Positions 53,520 to 63,100 of a DNA stretch of 64,000 nucleotides are shown here, one piece after another; the first letter of the stretch is position 1, and each line of letters begins with the position of its first letter. Under the pieces are notes generated by a model, which searched no databases, was not told where the DNA came from, and worked only from the letters and a program-made list of their open reading frames with translations. Source of the DNA: Treponema pedis (GTDB lineage: Bacteria; Spirochaetota; Spirochaetia; Treponematales; Treponemataceae); NCBI RefSeq assembly GCF_017161325.1, contig NZ_CP045670.1:1-64000 (forward strand). Direction: 5' to 3'. The translations under genes and the position numbers were made by a program.

Positions 53520-54515
53520 ATGAACACCAAAAAGAAAATTTTCCGTTTTATGTTTCTTTTATCGGCGACGGTTATTTTTTTAAACTGCACAAAAAAAGAA
53601 GAAATGCAAAATGCAGGCGATTTTATGCAACCTGCCGGCGACGCTTATCCCGTAACAATTACCACCTACAATTATGCGGGAGAACCTATTGAATTGACTT
53701 TTGAAAAAGCTCCTGAAAAGGTTATAGCTTTTTATCAAAGTCCGATTGAAACTATGCTCGCTTTAGGCCTTGCAGACAAACTGATTCTTGCGGTAGGTCT
53801 TGACGACCCCGTAAAAGAAGAATTCAAAGAAGATTTCGGTAAGGTTAATTATAAAGACAAAAGACCGTCGAAAGAAGAAATTATAGATATGGAACCCGAT
53901 TTTATTTTCGGCTGGTCATCGCTGTTTAATGAAAAGCGTTACGGCGATGTAAACTTTTGGCACGAACGCGGTACAAAAACATATATTTGGCAGGATTCCG
54001 GTTTAAAAAAACAAGAGTCGGTGGAAAACGAGTGTCAGGATATTCTCAACATAGGCAAAATTTTTAATGTAGAACAAAAAGCGCAAGATATTGTCGATAA
54101 GATGAAAGCCGAAATAGAAGCCGCAAAAAAATATGTTGAAGGTAAAAAAAAGGTACTGGCAATTATCATTGAAGTTGAAAAAGAAGGACAGTACAGAGTC
54201 TACGGAGCAAAAACAATCGGAGGGGATATTGCCCTTCAAGTAGGAGCTGAACTTGTAGGTACAGATAAAGGTTATATAGGCAAAGAAGAATTGATAGAAC
54301 TTAACCCTGAGGTTATATTTTCGGTATATTACGGAGACGCAATTATAAAAGAGCAAGCCGTAGATATGCTTATAAAAGATGAAGCCTTAAAAAGTATTTC
54401 CGCCTTAGAAAACAAAAAAGTATTACCGATTACTTTAAGTGAAGTATATGCAAGCGGAATAAGAACTTATGACGGAATAAAAACGATTATTGCAGGTTTA
54501 TATCCCGAACTTTAA
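53520..54515 (+). CDS. btuF: Cobalamin ABC transporter substrate-binding lipoprotein (BtuF type)
   Basis: Periplasmic binding proteins of this family deliver corrinoids or chelated iron to an FecCD-type permease. From ATG 53520 (AAGGGG upstream) the protein is 331 aa, with a lipoprotein signal ending VIFLNC and a class III binding fold (about 50-331: PEKVIAFYQSPIETMLALGL, EPDFIFGWSS, and LIELNPEVIFSVYYG). An upstream in-frame codon at 53397 would put the start in the riboswitch leader without a ribosome site. Riboswitch control makes cobalamin the likely ligand. Confidence 0.88.
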   Translation: MNTKKKIFRFMFLLSATVIFLNCTKKEEMQNAGDFMQPAGDAYPVTITTYNYAGEPIELTFEKAPEKVIAFYQSPIETMLALGLADKLILAVGLDDPVKEEFKEDFGKVNYKDKRPSKEEIIDMEPDFIFGWSSLFNEKRYGDVNFWHERGTKTYIWQDSGLKKQESVENECQDILNIGKIFNVEQKAQDIVDKMKAEIEAAKKYVEGKKKVLAIIIEVEKEGQYRVYGAKTIGGDIALQVGAELVGTDKGYIGKEELIELNPEVIFSVYYGDAIIKEQAVDMLIKDEALKSISALENKKVLPITLSEVYASGIRTYDGIKTIIAGLYPEL

Positions 54516-54526
54516 AATTCCTAAAT

Positions 54527-55597
54527 ATGAACAAAAACAATAAAGATAGAGTGCTGAAAGCGGTATTTATCTCTTCGGCACTCCTATTCCTTTTAGGGCT
54601 TCTTTTTGTTTCGATTGTTTTATCGATAGGATTCGGAGCGGTACGCATTGTGCCTAAGGATATCCTTCAAATAGTTCAATTTAAAATTTTCGGAACGGGA
54701 ACGCTTACTGCCGTTAAAAAATCCGCTATCGATATTGTATGGGTTATAAGGCTTCCGAGAATTATCTTAGCCTGTCTTACGGGTATGGGGCTTGCTCTTA
54801 CAGGTGTAATTATGCAGGCGGTCGTAAAAAATTCTTTAGCGGACCCTTACATACTTGGCATCTCTTCCGGAGCTTCACTCGGAGCAACCCTTGCCATCGC
54901 TTTAGGAATAGGAAGCGGTTTAGGCCCCAACTACGTAGGTCTTTGCGCCTGTTTTTCAGCCTTCGCGGCATCTTTAATTGTAATGAAAGCCGCAAATATC
55001 AACGGAAGAGCAAATTCCGTAAAACTTCTTATGGCCGGAATTGCGGTAAGCACAATTTTTTCAGCCTTTTCTTCATTTATCGTCTTTACCGCAAAAAATA
55101 GGGAAGCTATGCGCAGTATTTCATTTTGGCTTATGGGCGGCTTCGGAGGTGCAAAATGGGAAAATCTTGGCTTATTGTCAAGTATTATACTCGCAGGGGT
55201 TTTCTTTTTTATGACGCAATACAGAACCCTTAATCTTATGCTTTTAGGAGACAGCGTATCCATTACCCTCGGAAAAGACCTTCATTATTATAGACAGGCC
55301 TATTTACTTTTAAGCTCGATTATAGTCGGGTTTTTAGTATACAATGCGGGAATTATAGGCTTTGTAGGTTTAATAGTTCCGCACATTGCCCGCATTTTTT
55401 GGGGAACTAATCATAAAAACATAATACCGGCCTCGGTTTTAATAGGAGCCGTAATTCTTATATGGGCAGATGTACTTGCCCGCTCAATTTCTTCATTAGG
55501 AGAAATTCCTGTAGGAGTGGTTATTTCTCTCATCGGAGCCCCCGTATTTTTATATCTTTTAATAAACAAAGAATACGGTTTCGGAGGAAGGACATAG
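54527..55597 (+). CDS. btuC: Cobalamin ABC transporter permease (BtuC type)
   Basis: FecCD-family inner-membrane permease, 356 aa, about ten helices. Typical motifs are present: RLPRIILACLTGMGLALTGV near helix 2, NSLADPYILGISSGASLGAT, and GFVGLIVPHIARIFWGTNH with the coupling helix. It follows the binding protein by 11 bases, and the ATPase gene starts immediately after its stop. Riboswitch control indicates corrinoid rather than siderophore import. Confidence 0.9.
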   Translation: MNKNNKDRVLKAVFISSALLFLLGLLFVSIVLSIGFGAVRIVPKDILQIVQFKIFGTGTLTAVKKSAIDIVWVIRLPRIILACLTGMGLALTGVIMQAVVKNSLADPYILGISSGASLGATLAIALGIGSGLGPNYVGLCACFSAFAASLIVMKAANINGRANSVKLLMAGIAVSTIFSAFSSFIVFTAKNREAMRSISFWLMGGFGGAKWENLGLLSSIILAGVFFFMTQYRTLNLMLLGDSVSITLGKDLHYYRQAYLLLSSIIVGFLVYNAGIIGFVGLIVPHIARIFWGTNHKNIIPASVLIGAVILIWADVLARSISSLGEIPVGVVISLIGAPVFLYLLINKEYGFGGRT

Positions 55598-56362
55598 ATG
55601 ACCTTGGAAAGTACGGCCTTGTCATTCGCCTTCGGCAATAAAGATATTTTACACGGTATCACTCTTTCGATAAAAAATAAGGGCATAGTCGGAATTATCG
55701 GGCCTAACGGCTCGGGGAAAAGCACCTTGTTAAAATGCCTTTACAGGGTTTTATCGCCTAAAAGCGGCATTATAATGATAGACGGAAAAAACATAAAAGA
55801 ATACCCTTTTAAAGAAACGGCAAAAAAAATAGCGGTAGCGGCTCAACATAACGAAACTCATTTTGATTTTAACGTACTTGAAATGGTTTTAATCGGACGC
55901 TCCCCGCATAAGCGGTTTATGGAAAGGGATTCCGCAGAAGATATTAAACTTGCATACACTGCCTTAGAACAGGTAAATATGGAATCGTTTGCAGACCGTA
56001 ATTTTTCCGAGCTGTCAGGAGGCGAAAAGCAGAGAATAATTTTAGCGCGAGCCCTGGCACAAAATACCGATTGTCTAATTCTCGATGAACCGACAAACCA
56101 CTTGGATATAAAACACCGGCTTCAGTTTATGAGTCTTGTAAAAAAACTTAACATAACGGTTATTGCAGCTATTCACGACCTTAATATTGCGGCGATGTAC
56201 TGCGATAAAATATATGCATTAAAAGACGGAAAAATAATAGCTCAGGGAGCCGTAAATGAAGTAATTACAAAAGATATAATAAAAACCCTTTATGAAGTAG
56301 AGGCTGAAATAATATATTGCAAAAAAGATGATAGACCGCATATAATTTATAAAGAAATTTAA
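55598..56362 (+). CDS. btuD: Cobalamin ABC transporter ATP-binding protein (BtuD type)
   Basis: The 254-aa ATPase powers the importer. Walker A GPNGSGKST is at 35-43, the signature LSGGEKQR near 140, and Walker B LILDEPTNHLD near 160, followed by the H-loop HDLN. The ATG directly abuts the permease stop, with GGAAGG inside the permease end as ribosome site. It is the last gene of the operon. Confidence 0.92.
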   Translation: MTLESTALSFAFGNKDILHGITLSIKNKGIVGIIGPNGSGKSTLLKCLYRVLSPKSGIIMIDGKNIKEYPFKETAKKIAVAAQHNETHFDFNVLEMVLIGRSPHKRFMERDSAEDIKLAYTALEQVNMESFADRNFSELSGGEKQRIILARALAQNTDCLILDEPTNHLDIKHRLQFMSLVKKLNITVIAAIHDLNIAAMYCDKIYALKDGKIIAQGAVNEVITKDIIKTLYEVEAEIIYCKKDDRPHIIYKEI

Positions 56363-56931
56363 CTAAAGGTTTATGCGGACAATTTTTATTTTAAAACAAT
56401 AGAGCTTGCCCTTAGCGAAAAAAAGCTATAGACTCGGTAAAAGCTTAAGTTATAATAAAAGACATTGCCTATACAAAATAATATTTTATAATTCTTACGG
56501 TTATTAACTTTAAAGGAAGTTAAAAGTGGAAAAATATAATAATAAAAACATAATTAACCACGGGCGAACTTAACGTATATATCAAAGATAGTGTGTAAAT
56601 AAAAATAAAGTTTTAGGATACGATAAACGGCTTAGATGATAATGTTGCACAGGCACAGCTTGATGCATTAAAAAAAATAGATATTCACTCAAGAAACTGT
56701 TCGGCTGTTATTGTATATATTGTAATACTCTTCCGGTTGGCAGGCTGTACTAGACGGTTTTTTCTATAAAAGCTGTCGGGTTATCATACCAGCCTAATAA
56801 TAAAAATTACAATTTAATTGTTATTCTTAATTAAAGCCATGAATATCAAAACCGAACTACCATTTAAACTTACTTAAAAATTCGTAAATTTAAGTTTTTT
56901 TCGGATTTATTCTATAAAAAATTTACCGATT
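56363..56931 (+). other. 569-bp intergenic region with a possible gene remnant
   Basis: No intact gene is seen. A short plus-strand stretch near 56636-56770 reads DNVAQAQLDALKKIDIHSRN, with coding-like composition, but is soon interrupted and has no start, suggesting a decayed gene. The rest is AT-rich and shows no clear promoter, tRNA or repeat. Confidence 0.4.
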
Positions 56932-57900
56932 TTAAATTCCCGCTAAACAATGTAAGTAATTTTCGATAAGAAAGAATGCCGAGGGGGTTAGAGTTTCTGC
57001 AGTATCGTATATTGTGTGCATAAGCTGCCAAGTTTGAGGAATTATATTTTTAAAAGGAGAATTTTTTTGAGGTTTTTTATTTTTAATTATCAGCTCTATT
57101 AAACTATGAATTGCCGTTTTGTTTTTTTCTTCGGTAAATTTAAAAAAATGAGAAGAAATATTTTTAGGTAAATATTGTAAAAGCAATTTTGCTTCATCGT
57201 AAGGCAATACGGTAATAACTTGAGCGGATAAACCTGAGGCAATAAATCCCGCATTATCACTGTAAGGCGTCAAAAGTGAAAGCCAGTTATTCGGACAAGC
57301 TTTTTCGGCATAAGCACAAGCTTCCGAATGTAAAATATCTAAAGCTAAAACTCTTTCCTTAGGACGCCCGCAAATACCGGATTGGGATAAAATTAAGGTA
57401 TCTCCCCTTCCGCACATATCAAAAACAAAAATATCGGAGTTTTCCATTCCAAGTTTTTTTAAACCCGTTCCAAGTAAATATGAACCCTGCTTTGTTATGC
57501 CTTTTGCCCCGGCTTCTTCTCCGTCAGTAAAAATTATTATTATGTTATGCACGGAATTAATTTTAAGAAGGGTTTTTGCAAACAACATAAGTTGAAAACA
57601 AGCCGCAGAATTATCGTTTGCTCCTTCCGTGTTTTTTTCACGGTCATAATGAGCAACAAGGGTTTTTACCTTAAAAGCCGAACTGTAATTTTGCGGTGAA
57701 TATTTAATTATAATGTGTTTCTTTTTTGCAATCGGTACAACCTTATGAGGAATTTCGTTTTCAGTAAGCCAAGCTGAAATAAAACCGCATCGGTCCATTC
57801 CAAGTTTTAAAAATTCAATAAATGCGCCGGAATTTATTCTACCGATGTACCGAACAAAAGCGGCTGTTAAAGATTTTTCTTGAGTATTTTCGCTAAACAT
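56932..57900 (-). CDS. M28-family zinc aminopeptidase-like protein
   Basis: The 322-aa protein has the di-zinc motifs of M28 peptidases: LVAHYD (H84, D86), EGANDNSAAC (bridging D96) and FTDGEEAG (general base and metal glutamates E128/E129), then VFDMCGRGD and a late VITVLPYDEA region. No signal peptide is visible, so it is probably cytoplasmic. The family removes N-terminal residues from peptides; the specificity here is unknown. It is transcribed alone, facing the B12 operon across a gap with a gene remnant. Confidence 0.8.
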   Translation of the reverse strand: MFSENTQEKSLTAAFVRYIGRINSGAFIEFLKLGMDRCGFISAWLTENEIPHKVVPIAKKKHIIIKYSPQNYSSAFKVKTLVAHYDREKNTEGANDNSAACFQLMLFAKTLLKINSVHNIIIIFTDGEEAGAKGITKQGSYLLGTGLKKLGMENSDIFVFDMCGRGDTLILSQSGICGRPKERVLALDILHSEACAYAEKACPNNWLSLLTPYSDNAGFIASGLSAQVITVLPYDEAKLLLQYLPKNISSHFFKFTEEKNKTAIHSLIELIIKNKKPQKNSPFKNIIPQTWQLMHTIYDTAETLTPSAFFLIENYLHCLAGI

Positions 57901-58163
57901 TTTAAACCTGTAAATCGATAATTAACAATTATCATAAATATAATATCCGCTTAAACACGCACTTTATCAAGCTGTCTTTTATCTACGGCTCAGCTGTTTT
58001 TAAAATCATAGTTAAAAGTTATAAATATGCGGCATGGATACCGCCAATTTTATACACTGTCTAGTTTGCTTGAAAATTTATTTTGCAAACCCGCATTATT
58101 ATATGCCGTTTCTCAGCCTTGCAGATTATTTTTTAATCTCTAATGCCCGGTTACTAAAGAGTT

Positions 58164-58985
58164 TTACAGCTTTTCTATTTCCTCTTTAGTTAAACCGGTC
58201 GCTTGAATTATTTTTTGTACCGAATCGCCAAGCCGTTTTAGTATTTGAGCCGTTTCCAGTTTCGTTTGCCTCGCTCCGTCGGAAAAGCCTTCGCTTCTGC
58301 CTTGTGCTATACCTCTAGCAATTCCTGCCTGTATTCCAGCTCTTCGTGCGTCCATTTCAAATGCTTGTATATTCATATATTCACGCCTCCTCTCTTCATC
58401 GGTTTTAGTTTTGCTCACTTGTTCTTCCAACCGTTTTGTAAAATCCGTATCCGGACTTTTTCCATTCATATAGTTTAGAAACCCTTTCAGTTCAGTGTCT
58501 GCTTCTTTTTCAGCAGCCTTGCTGTTGACTATAATTTTGGTCGTTCCGTCTTGAAATATTTGACCTGTTTCACTGCATATTGGTTGAATTGTATAAAGCG
58601 GTAAGCCTTGATTTAGGTAGTCGAATGTGCAAAAAAAGATGATGAACGTATCCGGTAAGTCGTTGTAGTCGTTTCCTTTATTGAGTGAGCTTTCATCAAT
58701 TGCACATTGATAGTAGCGCATTCTTACGGGAAGATTCTTTTGGTCGGTCGTCTGCATTTCGATGTCGTAAAGCTTACCCGTATCATCTTCTATCATTAAG
58801 TCGAGGCGGACGCTTTTTGAGCCGATTTTGTTGTCTACGGCTTTTTGGTGAATGATTTTTACGATGGTGCCGACCCTATTTTTTAGAATCATCGTTAAAA
58901 GTTCTTTACACAGTTCTTCGTCTTTCATTACCGTGCAGAACATAAAATCGTCCGCTATTGTCAGTTCGTCAAAGCTCTTACTCAT
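58164..58985 (-). CDS. Rpn-family PD-(D/E)XK nuclease/transposase-like protein
   Basis: From ATG 58985 (GAGGAGGG upstream) the protein is 273 aa. It matches the Rpn/PDDEXK-transposase-like family: TIADDFMFCTVMKDEELCKE at the start, the nuclease core SVRLDLMIEDDTGKLYDIEMQ (D...ExQ), and a C-terminal region of Gly/Ala/Arg repeats (GIARGIAQGRSEG) ending in TGLTKEEIEKL. Rpn proteins promote recombination or degrade DNA, and are often multi-copy. An in-frame stretch upstream to 59114 is not needed. The adjacent upstream region is full of stem-loops and repeats. Confidence 0.87.
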   Translation of the reverse strand: MSKSFDELTIADDFMFCTVMKDEELCKELLTMILKNRVGTIVKIIHQKAVDNKIGSKSVRLDLMIEDDTGKLYDIEMQTTDQKNLPVRMRYYQCAIDESSLNKGNDYNDLPDTFIIFFCTFDYLNQGLPLYTIQPICSETGQIFQDGTTKIIVNSKAAEKEADTELKGFLNYMNGKSPDTDFTKRLEEQVSKTKTDEERRREYMNIQAFEMDARRAGIQAGIARGIAQGRSEGFSDGARQTKLETAQILKRLGDSVQKIIQATGLTKEEIEKL

Positions 58986-59060
58986 CAGCCTGTCCCTCCT
59001 CACGGTTAAGTATAGCATAAGATACGGAGATTTAAAAGGGGGAGAGGCGAACCGTGTTGT

Positions 59061-59356
59061 AAGGGGAAGGTTCCCCTTAGACCCCTTCGGTTTTGTAGGG
59101 GGAAAGAGAGACACTTGTCAGACGCAAGTTTCCCTCTTTCCCCCTACGACCCCCTATCTCCTTTTCAACGCTGCCAAAGGGGTGTCCCCTTTGGAATCCC
59201 CGGTATTTAACCGTGTGATGTTCGATTAAAAAGGTACGTTACGTACCTTTTTGGGCTTCGAGTTTTCTTGCAGAAAACTCGCGCCGGGGCTGTTCCGGCG
59301 GACGTCCTGTCCGCTCCCGCTTAGGTTTTTCAGGCAAAGGCGCTGACGCGCTTTGC
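59061..59356. repeat. Array of about eight consecutive stem-loops
   Basis: Inverted repeats follow one another with little space: 59061-59078 (AAGGGGAA/TTCCCCTT), 59095-59147 (23-base arms, 21 matching), 59174-59194 (CCAAAGGGG/CCCCTTTGG), 59228-59252 (AAAAAGGTACG/CGTACCTTTTT), 59259-59281 (CGAGTTTTCT/AGAAAACTCG), 59283-59299 (GCCGG/CCGGC), 59298-59314 (GCGGAC/GTCCGC) and 59334-59356 (GCAAAG/CTTTGC with a bulge). Most are perfect. The array starts some 75 bases upstream of the Rpn gene. Its function is unknown. Confidence 0.8.
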
Positions 59357-59373
59357 TTGTGTGTGAGGGGCGG

Positions 59374-59450
59374 TTTTGCCAATCGGTAAGGCGTGTTTGC
59401 TTTACCGATATCCTTTTCTCAATGTTCAATGTGTAATTTAATTACCAATT
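59374..59450 (+). repeat. 77-bp repeat element, copy 1
   Basis: Identical to copies at 59693-59769 (inverted) and 60020-60096. It contains an internal 8-bp stem ATCGGTAA/TTACCGAT and an AT-rich end, AATTTAATTACCAATT. Confidence 0.9.
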
Positions 59451-59457
59451 CCTTATT

Positions 59458-60001
59458 CCCTCTTTGCGTACTCTGCGTGCCTTGCGGTTTTGTTTTTAAC
59501 CGCTAAGAGCGCAAAGTCCGCTAAGGTCTTTAAGGTGCTACTGTTTTCCTCTCCCCCTCGTTTCTCTTTGCGTGCTCTGCGAGCTTTGCGGTTGTATTTT
59601 AACCGCTAAGAGCGCAAAGTCCGCTAAGGTTTTCGGGGTACCGCTGTTTATAAGCCCCTATTCCCTCTTTGCGTGCTTTGCGGTTTTATTTTAATTGGTA
59701 ATTAAATTACACATTGAACATTGAGAAAAGGATATCGGTAAAGCAAACACGCCTTACCGATTGGCAAAACCCTTATTCCCTCTTTCTCTCTGCGAGCTTT
59801 GCGGTTTTATTTAACTGCTAAGAGCGCAAAGGGTGCTAAGGCTTTTCAGGGTGTTGCCGTTTGTAAGCCACTCTGTTCTTCTTTGCGTGCTCTGCGAGCT
59901 TTGCGGTTTTATTTTAACCGCTAAGAGCGCAAAGACAGCTAAGGAGTTTCGGAGTGTCGTGTAAAATAAAACCGCAAAGCACGCAGAGCACGCAAAGAAG
60001 A
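59458..60001. repeat. Cluster of 9-nt-periodic inverted repeats
   Basis: Degenerate nonamers of the form NNCGCTAAG or NNCGCAAAG, and their complements CTTTGCGNN, occur in tandem runs with 9-nt period near 59461-59490, 59499-59534, 59570-59640, 59660-59690, 59784-59845, 59881-59945 and 59968-60001. Pairs of complementary runs face each other across a short AT-rich centre (TTTTATTTTAA), forming imperfect hairpins. They alternate with the 77-bp elements. No coding capacity is seen. Confidence 0.8.
59693..59769 (-). repeat. 77-bp repeat element, copy 2 (inverted)
   Basis: The exact reverse complement of copies 1 and 3. Confidence 0.9.
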
Positions 60002-60019
60002 AATAGAGAGCTTGCAAAG

Positions 60020-60096
60020 TTTTGCCAATCGGTAAGGCGTGTTTGCTTTACCGATATCCTTTTCTCAATGTTCAATGTGTAATTTAATTACCAATT
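60020..60096 (+). repeat. 77-bp repeat element, copy 3
   Basis: Identical to copy 1. It ends four bases before the stop codon of the large surface-protein gene on the other strand. Confidence 0.9.
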
Positions 60097-60100
60097 ACCC

Positions 60101-63100
60101 CTACTGATTGTCTTCCCATTTTATGGAGTAGTAAACATCTACATCGCCATTCTCGCTGCGGACTTCATATACAAAATCTTTTGTCTCATTTAAGTGTATC
60201 TCTTGGCTCTCAAACTTCAGACAATCCCTGTCATAGTCGTAAAAAATAGTTTTAGTTGTATCCGCAACAATGTCATCATCACTACTATGGTCTTCTTCCA
60301 TTATCAAAAAGTAAATCGGCACCATCCTATCGCTGTCAAAAACTATGGCTTCTCCGCTTTTGTTTATGTTATATGTTGCTCCAGGTTTCTTAGGTTTCCA
60401 CGAGTTATGATGGGTTAGAACATGTACCTCTCTATTATCAACTTTCAGTGTCCAATAATATTCGGCATCTGTAGTACCATCATGCTCTTCTATACTGATA
60501 ATTTTATCAAAGGTAACCGTCAGTTTTCCTTTTACAAACTTTATGTCATTGCCTACCTTTTTATATCGCCAGTATTTGTTGCCGCTTTCAGGCGTTACCG
60601 TAAAGTTTTCTTTTTTAGCCTCAATTCCCGTTGCAAGTACTCTTCCGTCCGTGTAGCCGGCAGGCGTTATTTTTGCCGCAGGTTTATGAGTTAATGTGCC
60701 GGTTACCTCTATCTTTGTGCCGTCTGTAAGGTACACGTCGTTATTTTGGTCAACTTTTGCGCTGCCCGACATTTTAAAGGTACTGCCCGATGCTACGTGT
60801 ACACCCTTGCCTTCGGTAGCGGTACAAGCTGTTATGGTGCCGCCTTGCATATTGAAGGTGCCGCCCGCTTCTACGTGTACGCCGCCGCCTGAGCCCGCCT
60901 TTCCGTTTTTAAGCGTTACTCCGTCTTTAAGGGTGAGCGTTTTGCCGTTGGGAATCTTAAAGATACCCGATTTTTGCGCTGCGTCGAGCGTAACGGTTCC
61001 CGATTTGGGCTTAACGGTGAGGTTTCTGCCGACGGTTATTTGCCCCGAATCAGCTCCGCCTGTTGCCGTTATATTTCCGCTTATGAGCAGAATAGAGGCG
61101 CCGTTCGGTTTTTCCGCTTCCGTTTTGAGTTTTTGCCAAGCGCCGCTGCCCCCTGCAATTTCAAGTTCGTTTGTAAACCTAACCGTTACGGTTTTATTTT
61201 CCTGTATGTTGGAAAGCGTTGCAGTAGTGCTGTTTGCAGGCGTTGCCGTTACACCGCTCCAGTTTTCAACTTCCCAGTCCGGATCGGGTGTTGCGGTAAA
61301 GGTAACGCTGCCGCCGTGCGTAACTTCAATGCTGCCGCTTGTTGTCGGAGCGTTTGAGCCGGCTTGAAGAGTTCCGCCAGCTCCGCCTTCTACGCTGAAT
61401 GTTACGGTGTAGGTCTTCTTCTTAAACTTCACCGTTACGGTTTTATTTTCCTGTATGTTGGAAAGCGTTGCAGTAGTGCTGTTTGCAGGCGTTGCCGTTA
61501 CACCGCTCCAGTTTTCAACTTCCCAGTCCGGATCGGGTGTTGCGGTAAAGGTAACGCTGCCGCCGTGCTGTACGGTAAAGTTTTGACCAGCGCCTCCGCT
61601 TGCTATTTTTTCGGAGCCGTTGTATGTACCTTGCAGCGTGCCTTGACCGCCGTCTACCTTAAACGTTACGACGTAGGTCTTTTTCTTAAACTTAACCTTT
61701 ACGGTTTTATTTTCGGTTATGTTGTTAAGACTTGCGGTTGTCTCACCGGGATTACCGCCCGATATAGAACCGCTCGGAGAAACCGTCCAGCTTTCTACTT
61801 CGTAGCCTACACTCGGCATTGCGGTAAAGTTTACGGAAGCTCCATTCGAAACGGTTAAGGTTTCCATACTGCTTCCGCTTGCTATTTTTTCGGAGCCGTT
61901 GTATGTACCTTTGAGTGAGCCGCCCTGTCCGCCTTCTACGCTGAATGTAACGGTATGGTTTTTCTTTGTCAAATTTCCGCTGCTATCAACAAACCACTGT
62001 GTTGAGCCTTCAGGCGTTACCTTGAATTTGTCGTACTCCAAACCTACCGTCGAGCCGTCCAGCACCTGCCTGCCGTCCGTGTAGTATTGAGGCGTTATTT
62101 GAGCTGCGGGGTTTTCGGTAAGGTTGTCGTTTACGGTTATCTTGCTGTTTTCCGTCAGGTAAACATCATTATTTTGGTCAACCTTTGCGCTGCCCGACAT
62201 CGTAAATGAAGGAGAAGTCGTGCCGGCTTTTATCAGGCAAACGCCTCTTCCCTTAGGAGTGCCGCCGGTAATCGAACAGCCTGAAACGGAACTGTTTTGT
62301 TTCATAGCAAATTTGCCGTTTCCAAACACATAGACTCCGCCGCCGCCTTCCTTTGCAGAACAATTTTGAATAAGAACGTTATCGAAAGCGTTATCTCCTC
62401 CCATAGTGAATTCCCCTCCGTTTGCAACGTAAACGCCGCCGCCGTTCTGGTTCGGAGCTTTACAGACGGTAATTTTTGAAACGCCTGTCAGCGTTACTTT
62501 TCCTTGACAATAAATGCCGCCGCCGGAATGGGAAGCTTCGCAGTTTGTTATAGTAACGTTCGTCATCGCCAGTGTTGCACCGCTATTAACAAATATACCG
62601 CCTCCGCTCGCTCCGGGACCGGCCTTGCCGTTTTGCAATGTCAAGTTTTCAAGAGTGAGTTTTTTACCCGAATCGACATTAAAGATACGCGACAGGTCAT
62701 TTGCGTGGAGTACGGCGGTTCCCGATTGCGCTTTTATCGTAAGGTCTCTACTTATGCTTATTTCGCCGTTATCGCCCGGAGCACTCGTTGCCTTTATTGT
62801 TCCGTGTATAATAATGGTAGAAGGGCCGCTCGGCTTTTCCGCTTCTTCTTTTAACGTTTTCCAAGCATTGCCCTCGCTTCCGTTTATAGTTACCGTATCC
62901 GTAAGTTTAATGTAATAGGTTCTCACCTCACTGTCGGCAAAGCTATCCGCTGTCGCATAAAGAACAAGTTTATAAGTAGGCTCCTCAGAGCCTTCCCTTT
63001 GTAATGTTATATCAAGCGAAGAAGAGTTTCCAATAAGTGTTTCTTCACCGCCATTTAGTTTTTTAGTACCCTTTATTTTTGCACCGGGAGTATCCGATGT

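Noticed and set aside
58986..59114. 43-residue N-terminal extension of the Rpn protein
   Set aside because: The family begins at MSKSFDELTIADDF, and GAGGAGGG lies just upstream of that ATG.
59458..60001. CRISPR array
   Set aside because: The repeats are 9-nt units without unique spacers of constant length, and no cas genes are present.
60694..61370. Long plus-strand open frame opposite the giant surface-protein gene
   Set aside because: It is a by-product of the repetitive, GC-richer coding sequence on the minus strand; no ribosome site or family is seen.
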